From Edolisoma coerulescens (Eukaryota; Chordata; Aves; Passeriformes; Campephagidae), in NCBI GenBank assembly GCA_013397115.1, contig VWZW01000509.1:1063186-1127185 (forward strand): DNA of 64,000 nucleotides, written 5' to 3'. Below the pieces are notes generated by a model. The model was not told the DNA's origin and ran no database searches. It was given only the letters and a program-made list of their open reading frames with translations. Below, in pieces: positions 1-13,373 of this stretch (position 1 is the first letter of the stretch; every line of letters starts with the position of its first letter). The position numbers were made by a program, and so were the translations under genes.

Positions 1-3000
1 GTGGTGGGTCCCAGCCCCACCGTGACTCTGGCTGTGGCTGCCAGACTGCTTAGGGAATTAGTGGGGTTTGATTCCCTCTGCAGAGGGCTCCCTTGGCACA
101 GACCAGGTAATTTGCCTGCATTTTTCCATCCTACTAGAACAGGACCAAGCCTACAGCAGCACAGCAAGTGTTATCCCAGGTGCTTGCACTCACTGTGTAA
201 CTTCCACCTGCCGATATTTACTGATGGACCAGGCACTTGTGAGAATCCTTCCTGCACCGTGCCAAGCTCAGGCACAGATGGTTTTTTGGAAGTAGAGGGA
301 ATTCTAAGGCATCATGTGTAGTTCTGTATCTTTCCCCTTGCCACACTGCCAGTTTTCCTCCCTGGTTTTATTTTCTGCAGAACTTCTTCCCAATGCCTTT
401 TCTTGTTAATTAGGGTGGCATCATGCCAAGTCAAAGGTTTTGGCTGTTACTAGAGCTCCTGAGACAGCTTTTGTAGAAAGTTAATACAGTTTCCTGCACC
501 CCCTGGGAATGCACAGCCCTAAAATTGGATTGACTCTTCATAATCCTAAATTGATGAGGTCAGCATATTCTTCGAATCGTTTCCCTGCTTGTAAAACACA
601 CAGGGGGTACCAGAGAGATTTACATTCAGTGAAGACATGATTATGTGCTGATCTGACTCCTTCTGCTCCCAGACAGAAAGAAATTCCCACTCCTTGACCC
701 ATCTCTGCAAAGCAGTGAGCAGTTTTGGTGGTCTAACTTCAACAATTCTTCCTTTATACTCCAGTTTAAATTTTATTATTTTACTGTTACTTTCTTCTGG
801 AATTAAAGATTGTGGCTCTGACAGGGCATTTCATCTGTCTCCAGGTTAGTAAGGGGGCACCCAGATGAACATTCATTGATTCTGCATGCAAACTTTGTAA
901 TAACAACACAGGATTTAGACACCAAACTGTTTCTGTTCCAGACTGGAACATTTACTGCCAGTAAAGAGCACAGAATATTACCAAGTCTGCTTGCATCTTC
1001 TCAAGTGTCTGTAAGCTGTATATTTTGGTGGAAATCATTTCAGGTGAAGAGCCATTAGCTAAGTCTGTGACAAAAATGTAATCTGGAGCAAAAGGAGAGA
1101 TAGAATGTATGTTGGTTGGGCTCCCCTCTCCCACAGAGAATTTTACAATTTCTTCTATTTTGAAACACAATGATGTAGAAAGGAAGGGAAAAAAAGGCTA
1201 CCACCTCAAGCAAAAAGCTTGAATTAATCATTCAGAGATATTTTGTTGATTTAAAGCTTTTCAGTCTAACTAGCAGACATTCTATAGACTGCTAAAAAAA
1301 ACAAAAAAAGAACGAAGCAAACTTATTTTGAAACAGAAAAGTTGAAACATTCCATATTGAAGAATCGAATCAGATTCCCTGATTCCTTCAAAGTTTTCTC
1401 ATTACCATTCCAAGCAACTTTGTCTGAACTGACAAATCTCCATGAAGTGTGTTGGTTTTGACAAACCAGTAATTTTTGACAGAACCATTCAGCTGCGACA
1501 TTTCTAGCCCTGTGTGTGTAAATCTTGCCCTGAAATTCTGCTTCTGATAAGAAAAGCCAATACTGGTGAGCAGTGGCTGGGCTCCCAGGTGGTGGATAAC
1601 CAGCTTCCAGCATCCTGGCAGCAGCTCTGCTGCAGCTCCTCCCTTCCCACATGATGCCGGGAAGCTCCACTTCCCCCAGGCACCACTCTGCCCTTTGCTG
1701 TTTGAAGGTGCCTCTGCTCTTCCCAGGATGCTCCCAACAAAGGGGCACACACCAGGTGGATTCCTTTGGTCTAACTGAACTCCGTTATTTTTATCTGGTC
1801 CTGTCTTTTTCAGGTTGGCTCTTCCCCCTCTCCCCATGATCCCTGGGTAATTGCAAGTGGACTGTATCTGGTTTATGTGTTCACTGCACAATTTCTACTT
1901 TTTGTTCTTGGCCAGTGCTCACAGAAACACACATTGTCCAGCTTCAGAGCTGACCTTCCAACATGTCAACATTGCAAAGATGTTCCAGGGATTCCTTGAG
2001 TCCCAGATTTGATAAAACATCAGTACTTCTGTAAGTCTTCCTAAAATTGGTAGCCACTTTGAAGAGGAGGTCATTGTAGCTGTGGATAGACTCGTACCCA
2101 CCCAGAGGTAAAAAAGGATTTTTAGAGAAGGATATTTGCCAAGTATTACAAATCTGTCTTCATCTTGATTATGAATGGATGGGAAGAAAATTTATGACAT
2201 CAGTCACAAAATGGACTCTCCTATGGCCATCCCGAAATTCACACTTTGTCCTAAAAGGGAATTTCACTCATGCTATTCCTCAAAAATCAGATGAAGCTCC
2301 ACCTACTAACACCTCACGGCAGCATTTTTCAAACTCTTCTATGCAAGTGCCTGGGGCAGATGCATGATCCCATCAAGGGATACAAAAGAAAATCCTAAAG
2401 TGGTGGCTACCTCATTTTTTATCGTGTCAGTGTTTTGCATCTTAACAATGAAGGCAGTGGGGTAGAATGTCCTTTCAAATTCTGGGAGTAAATTGCTTTC
2501 TTGTAATAACTAGATTTTCCACTGACAGATGGCAGCTACAAGCTGTCAATCATTTTAAAATCAAAGGATAGATGAAGCACAGCAAATGTATTGTTATTGC
2601 CTGCTAGGCTGGAAGTGTGTCCAGGCTGGTGCGTGGCTCCTTTGTGTTGAGGCGAGTCCGTAGATTTCACAAGTACAACACTTCTGCCAGGCACCCACTG
2701 GAAGAAAGAAAAGGCCACATCCAGTTTCTTATGGACTTCATCAGAAACACAAACTTCATCAGACCCAGATCCATCCAGAGGAAGAAAAAGAGTCTGGGCC
2801 CACAACAAAAACAATGTTCCCTCCTGTGCAAACACAAGGACCTTCAAAGCAAAACATTTGTAGAGGGGACAAAAAGAAAACAAAAATTATTCTTGCTTTG
2901 GGAAACTTGTGTGATGTCCGGAACCAGAGCTGTTGCCTTCCAGAGCACACAATCAATCAGCCCTGACCGTTTCCCTCCTCCCAAAGCCACAAATTCTGGC

Positions 3001-4740
3001 TGTTGCCACTTGCCAGGACAGATCACAGCAGCGCCCAAGATGCTTCAGCTGTTCAGAGAAGCTGAACACAGACATAAGGGCTCAGCCCCAGAAAAAACCT
3101 GTTTAATGTTTCTTCATCCCCAGACACCTTGGAGTTTTATTGGTTCATTTATGTGTCCTGTGACAGGACTCTAAATGCCTGTTTTCCAAACCTCTATAAC
3201 TTGATGTCTGGCTTAGTGTAAATGATTCTGTTTCAGAAAGTAGATGCAAATAATTATCTATCTGGACCTAATAATTTATCCCTTCTAATCAACTCTCATA
3301 TGTCTAATTGAGGGACTAAGTATTTTTGCCCTTTCTGGAGCCTCCTGGAAAGTGTTGTTTTTCTCCCTGAAGCATTTGGGGGCATTAATTTTTGTAATTA
3401 AATGAGAAAAATAGGAATAGTCATCCTGAGAGCAGTGTATCTGTAAGAGTGAAACAAGCAGGAGTTAGAAGCAGTGTAATTTAGGGTGAACTGACTCCAC
3501 TTAATAACAGTAGACCATGCATGCTGCTTCTGCTCTGGAAGAATGTGGCAGAGGACAGTGGGAGAACATTTAAAAAGCACATGAAAACTGCATTGCATTT
3601 GGATCTTTATGGAAAGATTGACTAGTCTCAGCCAGGGTACTGCTTGGGTAATTTTGTTGAACAATTCTTTATAGCTCTTTCTCCCTCTGTCTTTTCAGAC
3701 CAAACCTGGTTAGCTTAAAAGAAAAAGATGGGTTCTGTTTTTTCGAGTAAAGCTGAGAGCACTAAAAGATAGTTCAAAATCACAGGTTTATAGTCAATTT
3801 CATTAAGAAAAAAACNGGAGGAAGCATTAAAATTCAATTTTTCTGTCTCACACTGTCTCCTATCCAACACACCTCCATTTGTTGCACAGTGCATGAGGCA
3901 GCATGCTACAAAAAGAAAGAAAAAGGGAATCTGTCTGCCTAAAAGAACAGAATAGAATGTTCTTCACAACAAAAGCAACAGAATATGGGTTCTGCTTCAG
4001 TTCCCTGCTCTATGGGGGAGAAAGTTGTGTGATCACACTAGACCTTCAATTTAAAGTTTTTTTGACTGCCCTTGGTTGTCACTGTGACCAGGATGCTCCA
4101 ACAGGTGCCAGCCTTAGGGCCTTGTCCAAAGCCCTTTTGGTTCTTTCAGAAGGTCACAGTGGAAACAATACCAGCTCCATGAGATCCAAAATCTGATTGA
4201 GTCACCCTCTTCCCTTGGCTCCAAGCCATGGGAAGGACATTTCTGAGGTGATCCTATCTCCACAGATGGCGTCTTCACTCAGTTTCCATGAAATAAAAGA
4301 TGGGAGGTAGGAAAGACTTAGCACATCACTGATACAGAGTGAAATCCCATGATTTGGGTGGGGTACCTGATGCCCTGTTATTATGGGGATTTACTGTGTG
4401 TAGAACTCATTTAAAGGCTGTCATGAAGAGCAACTGCTCATCCAGAAAGTTGAGGTAGTTATTAAATCCTTGGAAATTCAGCAGCAGAAGTGGAACACAC
4501 GGATGTCTGTGGCCAGAGGCTGCTCTGAGATGCGCTGGTGCACTGTCATTTATGTCAGTGCAGGAGCTGTGGAAGAATGGGCAGCAGAAGGCAAGCCTGA
4601 AGACTTCTGAAGAACTGACTCTGCTCCTGAGATGAAGAGTTACTTTATCTCTAGTGTCAGCACTGTGAGGGGAAGGAAAGTGAGCAGGGAAGGAGAAGAA
4701 AGAGCATGGAGGAGAGAATGTGGAAGGAATGCAAGTAGAT
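1..4740. other. Noncoding, repeat-poor stretch
   Basis: I see no recognisable exon, RNA gene or transposable element here. The longest open frame of the window (2617-3174, plus strand, 185 codons) lies in it, with a 167-codon frame on the minus strand at 1388-1891. Both have low-complexity or arbitrary composition, no domain and no homologous motif, and are near the length expected by chance. A single N is at 3816. A purine-rich patch lies at about 4670-4740. Confidence 0.6.
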
Positions 4741-4744
4741 AAAA

Positions 4745-4790
4745 ATCACAGAATGACAGAATGATGCAGGTCAGCTCCCCTTCCTTCTAC
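4745..4790 (-). repeat. Possible CR1 LINE 3' tail fragment
   Basis: The plus strand reads AATCACAGAATGACAGAATG, which on the minus strand is a degenerate ATTCTGT/ATTCTATG-type tandem tail as found at the 3' end of avian CR1 elements. The adjoining bases only weakly resemble the CR1 3' UTR, so this would be a very short 5'-truncated copy. A chance ATTCTG-rich patch is the alternative. Confidence 0.35.
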
Positions 4791-7700
4791 CTCCTTTTCC
4801 ACATAAAAACACAAGGTGTTAAAAGAATGAGCGTGTGGACTGAGGGAAAACTCGTGGGTTCACTGAAACAGAGAATGTGTTTCTCAGGCTGAGCACAGAG
4901 CAGAGGTGGAGAGCCNATTACTGGTGTTTGAGTTACAGACCTAGGAAAGCAAGGAAAGCAGTCCCTATGGCAGAGTTACTACTGCTAAAGAAGACCAGAT
5001 AAGCAAACTTGATAAAAATAGGGGGAACTGATATAACACTCTTCTCTGACCACATTCTTTACAAGTGGAATTCTTACAGTGGAAGTGTGGCAGAAAAAGT
5101 CTCTTAATCGTGCACTGCCTTAGAAAAGATGATTATTGTTCTCTGCAACTCCAGTGAATGGTGAAGTTGGTTAAGGCATTCTTTGTTGGGTACATTTTGT
5201 TAAAAATACTTTGGGTTTGGCAACAGGGAGGAAAAATTCCTAATCCTGGTGGCTTTAACAGACTGGGAAGCAACAGGACAGAGGTTTGATGGCTCTCAGA
5301 GGGCAAACCCCAGCACAGATCTTCAAGGTACATCAGGAGCTTCCCTTATTTTCTCAGATGACACATCTGTGCCATCTTCCTGGCTGGAGGCACATGTCCT
5401 GGCTTCAGCAGATAGCCTTTGTTACATATTTTTTCTTTCCTAGAAGATCTCAGATAAGGATTTCAGGGCTTACATGACAGGTTTTAATACACAACATTTC
5501 TGTATCAGTGGCTGAAGTCCAGAACCAGGCTAAATGCTTGGAGACAAATGTGCCTGACTGCTCTGAATGTCACAAAAGTTTCCTGCAATAGATGACATGT
5601 GGTTTGCTGAGAGCATCAAAACAGAAATCATGCTGTACGGGAAAGAAGTGAGGCACCTGCTTCAAGAATATCTCCTGTGAAACATTTTATTTCTTTCCAT
5701 TTTCCTTATCTACCAGGTCCCTGAGTCTGTCAATAATCTGATGGTGGCTTTGAATTACAGCCTGCATAAAAACATTTGGTAGGCTTTGGATACAAGAGAC
5801 CATTTATCTCAGTTTATCAAACTACCTATTTTTTTTATTATTCTTCTCTCTACAACTTGTCTTTGTGAGACCAAATTCTCTGCCCTCTGGCAATCCAAGA
5901 ACCCAAGAACCATCAGCCACTGAAAACATCTTGCAACCGAAGGTTTTCCTCCCCCTCCCTGAGACATGAGATGAAACAACAGGTACATCCATCACGCTGA
6001 TAGATAAAGATTTCTTTTATCATTGTTGTCACTAAACACCAATGGAAATTTAATCTTAGTAATTAGAGCAGACACACACATCACTGCTGAAGCCATTTTC
6101 AGTGCCAATGATGATACTTTAAAGATATTTCTGGGTTTGGCCAATCCAGTCCTTTGGCTACTAAAGTGACCTAAAAGGGTCACTTTCAGGCTTTGACAGC
6201 AAGAGACTCATGCAGCACTCACCACTAATAAGGACACTAATAGAAGATGACAAAAGTAAATAGGCCCAAGTTTTTGCTTGATTGCTCCATTTTATTGTAA
6301 TTCTCACAGTTTCGTGCTGCTCAACGCCTTTCAGAACTAAATAACCAACCTACACAGGGGAGCAAACAGTGCCCTTCCTGCATGACCCATTTTTGGGAGG
6401 GTTCTCTAAGCATATTGCAGTTCATGGGAAGGAAATAATGAGGCACAATGCAGACAAGGCACTGAACTCCAAAGCAGACCCTGGAAGTTCCCCTCTGCTA
6501 TTACAGCTCTGTTTTCTCACTTGCTGAACCAGTTCATCTGCAGTTACCTGTCACCCTCACCCTCAAAATTCAGGTGCAGAACTACAAGCAGGGTAAATGT
6601 GCTCACCACCCTGTTGGGCAATAGCCCTACCACACAGAGACAAACACACAAAAAAGGATTTGTTCCATCACGGGAAAATTATCTGAGGGCACGGCCTTCT
6701 ACCACATAGCAGGGTTTATTGAAATTCAGATAAGGCAAAATCTTCCCTTTTTGTATTTGCAGCTCTGTGTGGAGAATGAAATGATTCTCTCCAGTGTTAC
6801 AGATTTTTTTCCAGCCTCACTTGATCCTTATAAACCAGATGACCTTCCTGCAAGCACCAGCCAACCCCATGCATTTGCCTAGACTTCATTCTTATTGCAC
6901 TCTTATACAGGCAACTGTTCTTTCACTTCTATGTATTCTGGTCTCCAAGCAGCTGCTTTTTTTTTTTTTTTTTTGTAGTAAGCTTTTTTCTTTTTTCAAA
7001 TTACTGCATGCTTTTTGGTAGTTTCCTAGTCAAAAGATTCTCCATATCATGAGGACATTAGGTATAATTTTGACTGCAGTGAAAAGGACGTAATTCAGGA
7101 ATAAATGAAATGAATACATAAAGTCACACAAAAGAATTACCTGCATGAGATCAGAAACAGACCCGTAGCTTCTGCTAATTAAAGTGGCTTTTCATCACAT
7201 TGTCTTCTCATGTAAGGGATGTAGTAGGCAAAGTGCCCACTTGTGACTTTATTTTCCACAACTGCCTTCTAGGGTTTCCATCAGTTCCTGTGGAAAGCAT
7301 TAATTAAACACAAGGAAGGCAGAGACTGCAAACAAAGGTCGGTTGGGTTGCTGAAGTTTTGCCACTTACATTTGAATTCAAGAATCTTTCCCATCAGTAA
7401 TTCATATTATAAGTCAATTTGGCAAGCTATCAGACTTTAAAATCAATTACACTGGATCAAAGGCCGTGTTTGCAGATAATGCGTGAAGGGACACTCTTAC
7501 ACAGCAATGACCTTTTAAGCTGGCACAAGCCAGTTCCCACTACTTGGCAAAGTATCCTCCCACAATGCTAAGTCAATCATATTAAACCTATTTCAGTCTG
7601 TTATTGAGCATATAATGGGAGAGGACTGCTGGGGGCAAATCCGCCTGTGCTTCCTCAGAAAGGAAAACCACAACTGGCCCGGCAAATTTCTCATTTATCC

Positions 7701-8974
7701 CAAATTTAGACTGAACACTTCCTCTTGAAGGAAGAGGAGCAGTAAAGAATCTGGAAATGGTATTCCACTTTATGTATCATGAAGCTTTCCTTACAGTTCT
7801 AATACAATTAAATTCCAACTCTGCAGGTAAAAACAATGGCCCACTTTGTGATCAGCAGCCTGTGAACAGGCGGGACCATTAGCAGGTGATACTTAGGATA
7901 GCAAAAACTTAGCATTGCTAAGAACTATAATCTGTACAGCCATTTGAAGCACCATTAGCTTCATGAGAGATTATCCGACGATTCCTTGTTATTTGCATGG
8001 CACACAGGGATTTATAGCCCAGAGACTGAGCAGCACCCCTAAGGAGCAGGATGGTCATGCTGACGTGTGCAGCACAGCACGCACCGAGGGGAGACAGGCA
8101 GCCAGGTTATTCAAAACCACAAAATATACAAAATACAGTAAGATTTCAAGTCATGGGCTTTTCTCTGCTCTGTGCAGACAGCTCAGCAGTTTTACAGGGA
8201 GATTTTCTGCTGCTCCTAAGAATTTGACATTCCCAGTGCTTCGGGAAAATGGCTGTGGACGGAGGTCATTGTTTTGTCATCACATCTGCAAGTGACCACC
8301 CTCACAGCTGGCTGCAAGCACAGAAGGAGATGCCAGGTTAAACCCCCTTGGCAAGCACACATTTCTGAGTGCCCTGTATGTGCTCTTCTTGCTTGGCTCA
8401 CTGTAGCCTGTTGCACCAAGCACAGAGAAAAACCAAGATTTCATGGGTCAGAGATGGCGCAATAGCACAGTAAAGAAAACTGATACAGAGAGCAGGAGAG
8501 ACTCTCTGAAGATACACATGATCACTAAAGGGAATAAGAAAAGAAGACAAGACTTAGCAGCCCAGCCACTAAACCCTGCAGCTTCTCTTCTCAGCACTTT
8601 TCATTTACTTCTCAGTTTTTAGACAGAAAGCCATGTTTATTTGTGTGGCTGGGATAGTCCAAGCAAGAAATATGCCTGTCTGGCTACAGATTCATTGTGC
8701 ACCCTGAAGACAAGGCAGGTGAACGAATTACTCCACCTTTGTCTCAGGCCATACATCAGAGCAACTTTTTTGTGTGTTTCCACAGAGGGAGGTTAAGGAA
8801 ATATTTTTCGTTTGCTATCAAACACCACTTCTTTTTAAACTGTAGGACAAAATCTTCACAGTGCTGTTAATGCTCACAGTGTTTTGGCTGTGAGAATTAC
8901 TCTGTTTGGGAGACACTTGAAAAGGGAAAAAATGAGACAGTGGTCAATGTTTGGTAGTGTAGCAGGATGCCTAC
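4791..8974. other. Noncoding stretch with T-run
   Basis: No gene is seen. It contains an N at 4916 and an 18-T homopolymer at 6957-6974. The AT-rich interval 7411-7640 has the look of constrained noncoding DNA, including a TCF/LEF-like ATCAAAGG and several ATTA words. No longer repeat is recognised. Confidence 0.55.
6957..6974. repeat. Poly-T homopolymer (18 T)
   Basis: An uninterrupted run of 18 T is followed by GTAGTAAG. There is no flanking LINE or SINE 3' end on the minus strand that would make it a retrotransposon poly-A tail, so a simple homopolymer is the best reading. The length is likely variable and prone to sequencing error. Confidence 0.8.
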
Positions 8975-9062
8975 ATTAAAAAAACTACAAAACAAACAAA
9001 CAAAACCCCACCAAAAACACACAAAAAAACCCCACAAAACCCACCCCCAACAAAAACCCTGC
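8975..9062. repeat. A/C-rich low-complexity tract
   Basis: This is a plus-strand tract made almost only of A and C (AAACAAACAAAC, then AACCCC and CACCCCC words) with no fixed unit. Similar degenerate CA-rich tracts are common in bird genomes. Its complement is G/T-rich with short G runs. Confidence 0.8.
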
Positions 9063-12000
9063 ATGCAATAGCCCTCAGTGCAGCCAGTAAAACAGATTTA
9101 GTGCTCTGGTGTCGTGCCTCAGAAGTCACCTTGATGGTGATGCCATTCTCAGTCTTTTGGTCCCCCTGGGTGTCAGGAGCTCTGTAAACGTGAATTACTC
9201 AGCTGTTGCCTGGTTCATGAGTAAGCAGTAATGAACTAGAAGCATGAAATCTCATACCAGGGCTTTAAATCCATGCAGAATACAGTGTGCTCCTAGAAAG
9301 ACTGGGAGAAGGAAATAGGCAAGAGGGGGCAGGAAGAAGTGGGGAGGAGGAATTTTTGAGGATTTGTAGACACTGTATGGTGGAAATCAACAAAAGGGCT
9401 TCTAGAAAAACGTGGGAAATGGCAAAGAAAAAGAGCAAAACCCTTCTGATCAATGACTGAGACAACAAATCTTCATAGGACACAACCAGAGGTGTGTGTG
9501 TGAGATACCCAAAGCTCCATCCAACAATGAACATAATGCTGGAGATGTTGCTTCCAGTGAAAAAGATGGAGGGAAATGTCATCTCCTCACCACAGCCACG
9601 GCCTTTCCAGCATTAGGATGGATCTGGGTCACCTCGGGGCGGGGACTGTTGCATTTGTTTAGTCATCCAAGGCTTCCTTTGCTTTGTAGGCTCCCGGAGC
9701 AGAGCTGAGGCATCACTGCAGTTCCCATCCCTGTCTCCCAGCCCTAAGTAGAGGAGACACTGTCAGAGGAAAGCAGACATGGCAGGGCATCCCTAGGACC
9801 AATTAATCTGAGCTTCTGACAACCTGAATTAGCACAGTTTAAGTGAGAATGTGGCCAGTCTGGATTTGTGGAGTAGATCAAGCGGCAATTGTCCTATGTA
9901 GTCAAAGTCGATGGAAGTGACAGATTAATAATTATTGCTCTATTCCATGCTTCAGCCATAAAGCAGCCCACTAAATCTCGCTAAATTATCTGATTTTACA
10001 GAATACTGTGTCACAGTTCACCATATGCTTTCTTTTGTATTTTAATGGTGGCAGTGTGCCTAGCAGCATTCCCAGGCCCACTGATTTTGTCCTTTCCCCC
10101 TGTTTACATCTCATTGTTCCTATCCCCGTTGTTTGCTGCTTCTTTCCCTTTTTCATTGTCTCAAGAAAAGCACTTAAGGCTCATGACTGAATAGCTTCAT
10201 TAGGAGTAGCACCTGACAGAAGAACTAAATATAGCACACTGCTTCCCATGCTGGAGCCACTGCACTAAAAATTGAACAGGTTGGAAATTTTCTGTAAGAA
10301 AAAAGCCATTTCGTACAAACGTACAGCTTTTGTGAACTGTCCAACTATAACAAATATTGCATATGGAAAGTAAGCAAGCAGCTTTCTAAAGTCTTTCAGT
10401 TTAAAAATAATTTTGAGTTTGGCTGTGAAAAAAGGGGAGGAAGTTAAAAGAAAATGGTTTTTATGCAAGTGACAATGCTTTGACAGGCCTGACTACTCAT
10501 TACTTGGTTTTTTGGGTGTTTTCTTGGGGTCGGTTTTTTGGTTTGATTTTTTTTTGTTGTTGGGTTGCTTGGTTTTAGTTTGGGGGGGTTGGTTTGGGTG
10601 GGAAAGGCTGGAAAGAAATAGAGTATCTGCTCAGCTCTTCTCAAAGTGACTTACTTGTTCTGCTGGTGAGGTGTGTCATCTACAGTTTGAGACACTTCTT
10701 GCTTAGATAAACTGTAGCAAACCCTGACATTCCTGGGTCTTGTTCTGGCTTTGTATTAACGTAACTGCAGAGCCTTGGCCTTTCTGTTTTAACATCTTAA
10801 CACACAGGTGACAGAGAAAACCACAGATGATTGGTGACTTCGAGGTTAAAGAAAACACAAATGCATTCTCAGGGATTACCTTGCCCACAGTGTGGAATTC
10901 CAGGCTGATTCAGCAATATGAAGTTACATTTTTTTACCCTTCTAACAGCAAAAGGCCACCTGTAGGTACTCAATGTTAGGTTCACACACTCCAAAGCATC
11001 CCGTGGCTGATTCCTGTGGAAACCCTTCCTGGGCTGCCCTTATCAGACCAAAGCTGTTGTCAGGATGCTAAATGACTCTCCAGTAACACCACACAAGGCA
11101 TTGGAGGGTGTCACTGCAGTCACTGTGTGCAGCTGCTGATGTGACAGGGAGCCACCCCCGTGGGACCTCTCGTGCGTGGGACTGACCTGCCAGCCCCCAC
11201 CTGCCCTTGCCAGGTGATCATTTAGGTCACACACAGCCTGGCACAAACACCTGACTGGCTCCTTGCCTTCCCAGTTTAGCTTTCTCCACGTACTAAGAAA
11301 ACAACCAACATTTGGAGGTAAAGGAGAGTTAGGTGCTGCAGGCGAAGCAGCCTCTTCACCCAGGGAGTGAATGAAGTGCCACCACTCCTAGACAGCCTTG
11401 ATCCAAATGCTCTTTGCACCTTGAAAAATTCAGCAGGCAAATTTACTACCAGAACCTCTGGCAGCGGATCAGTCTGGAATTACATCATCAGCAGAGAAAA
11501 TTAAGTGTGTCTTCATTTTCGGCGAGATAAAAGCGTCCATCTGTTTCTGTTCTTTATTAATTTTGCCTGCAAGTAGAATACAGAGCTATACATTAATTAA
11601 ATGCATATGACTGGCTAATAAATTTGTTGCAAACTGCTCTCGTGATGCCTGTCTCTTCATTAAGCAGAGATTGAGAATGTCTAAAAGGAGGACTTTTTAC
11701 CATAGATCATATACAGATGACATCTAAGCCACCTAGAGTTTCCCATAGCACTACAGAAAATGCCAGGTGCATGAGGAATTCCATCAATATTTCCATTTTC
11801 TTTTATTTTTGCTGTTGGTACTCATGAGGTCCCACAGGAGGATAAATATCTCCCCTCCCCTTATTCTGCAAACGTAACCAGTAGCATTTTTCTGCCCCTT
11901 GTCCCCAAATATGGGGAGATAATGCCAGTCAGGTTTGCAGCTAATATAATCCTGTGAATCACTGAGCAAAGAATTGCTGGGATAATGGAATTACCAGCAC

Positions 12001-12083
12001 ATTCCCAGGCTGCCCTGCCCCTTGGGTCTGCACACCTTGCCCGTGGCCATGCACCCCTGAACCAGGACACAAGAGCCAGGCAG
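9063..12083. other. Noncoding stretch with AT-rich candidate conserved blocks
   Basis: No exon is supported. The interval includes the G/T-rich tract at 10495-10605, listed separately, and two AT-rich blocks at about 9781-10030 and 11500-11680. These blocks carry clustered TAAT, TTAATTAA and ATGCATAT words and are discussed as candidate enhancers. Short open frames here are in line with chance. Confidence 0.5.
10495..10605. repeat. G/T-rich low-complexity tract with G-quadruplex-like end
   Basis: The plus strand is almost only G and T (GGTTTTTTGGGTG, GGTTTGATTTTT and similar words). The tract ends in a run of seven G (10582-10588), followed within 14 bases by two GGG tracts, which fits a G-quadruplex pattern of four GGG tracts with short loops. 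No retrotransposon boundary is seen. Confidence 0.75.
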
Positions 12084-12507
12084 TGATGCCTTGAGAAGCT
12101 ACCTAGAAACAGAGACTGACAGGAATAAGGGAATAAAGGTAGGTATTTATTTGAAAGGCCTTCAGAGGTACACCCTGGGGAGCCAAAGGCTACACCCAAA
12201 AAGGACCCCAAGATGGACAACGAGTCACGAGTTCTTCACACTTTTATAGGCTTGGTCCATTTGCATATCAGCATAAATTCGCCAATAAAAACTTCAGCTA
12301 ATGATGTAATTTCTACAATAACTCCACCTCTCTAGAGGCCCTAGTTTACACTTTTTGGGCCTAGGACAGTCTGGGTGTCCTTGGAGCAAACCTAGAGAGG
12401 CTTTGTTCTGTCTATCTCAGCATGAGAGAGCAGAAGCTGACAGGCTACAAGAAGCTACTAGGCAGTACAGGATATGGAAAATACAAAAGTTAAAACCCAA
12501 GGCATCA
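12084..12507 (-). mobile_element. Solo LTR of an endogenous retrovirus, family A copy 1
   Basis: This is a 424-bp unit with retroviral TG...CA ends and a 9-bp inverted terminal match (TGATGCCTT / AAGGCATCA). Read on the minus strand it has LTR order: a TATAAAAG box (complement of 12241-12248), then an AATAAA polyadenylation signal about 95 bp downstream (complement of 12146-12151), then the CA end. Flanks GCAG (12080-12083) and GTAG (12508-12511) look like a 4-bp target-site duplication with one change. Four-base duplications are usual for gammaretrovirus-like (class I) ERVs. No gag, pol or env is adjacent, so it is a solo LTR left by LTR-LTR recombination. It is clearly related to 28931-29344. 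Family name not known to me. Confidence 0.85.
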
Positions 12508-13373
12508 GTAGGAAAGTGCATGGAATAAGAGAGCAGGGATTTCCTGGGTCAGCCAAGCCAACACAGCCCCTACTGGTGCTAAACACACTGTGATGGGGCA
12601 GTCAGGAGGGTTGTGGAGCTTGTGCTGCTGCTCAGGTGCATTGATGTGCAACCAAGGTGGAAATAATCCTAAAAAGGTCAGCAGAGATTTGATTAAGGGG
12701 AAAAAATTACACACTCCTACATTACAGGAGAATCTATTTTTTTACAGAATCTGAATAAGATACAGAGCTTGCAATAATTTCATAAGAACCTTTCTAACCA
12801 GGTTAGGGGGGGAAAGTGTCTTTTATGAGCACTTCTTCAAGCCATTATTACCTGTCAGTACCCAGTGTTAAATAAATTGGAAGAAGCTTCTGCTGGCATT
12901 GCAGACCTTAGCGATAGCTTTGCTTTACTAATATAATTATTACAATAGTAGCAATAATGAACCACCACAGACTACTCCAAGTGACAGTGCCTAAGCACAC
13001 ACCACCTCAATGCACACAGGCAAAAGCCAAGGATAGTGCAGAGGGGGAAAAAAAGTATTTTACAGAATCTTTGGAAGTGGACAACAAAAGGTAATACATT
13101 GTAATTGATGCAGCTAAATACATTTTTAATGGTATTAAATGGCTTTAAAACTTCAACAGCTTCCTAGACAGGAAGTCTGATGCTCAGCTAGGACTGAAAT
13201 TGGCCAGGGATGCCAAGTACAAGAAGCAAGGCATCTTCAGATCCATGGGGAGTAAGTGGAAGCACAGGGAAGACACAGGCTCATTGCTAACGGGGCAGGG
13301 AAACATCATAATGCTGGCAAGGCAGAACTCCCAACGCATTTGTTGCCTTTGTCTTTACTAGAGTTAGGTCTTT
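12508..13373. other. Noncoding stretch between LTR and CR1
   Basis: Unique-looking sequence. I recognise no exon, RNA or repeat. No retroviral internal sequence follows or precedes the LTR at 12084-12507. Confidence 0.6.

Noticed and set aside
565..580. TTCGAATC resembling a tRNA T-loop
   Set aside because: There is no matching A-box, acceptor stem or cloverleaf around it.
1388..1891. 167-codon minus-strand frame overlapped by a second 141-codon minus frame
   Set aside because: Two long frames in different phases on the same strand indicate locally stop-poor GC-rich DNA rather than coding sequence. No recognisable motif.
2617..3174. Longest open frame, 185 codons on +
   Set aside because: No domain or family resemblance. 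About one frame of this length is expected by chance given the window size, and there is no promoter, Kozak or splice support.
4445..4465. TGAGGTAGTTATT resembling the let-7 seed
   Set aside because: Only the first nine bases match the mature let-7 start and no complementary arm for a hairpin is nearby.
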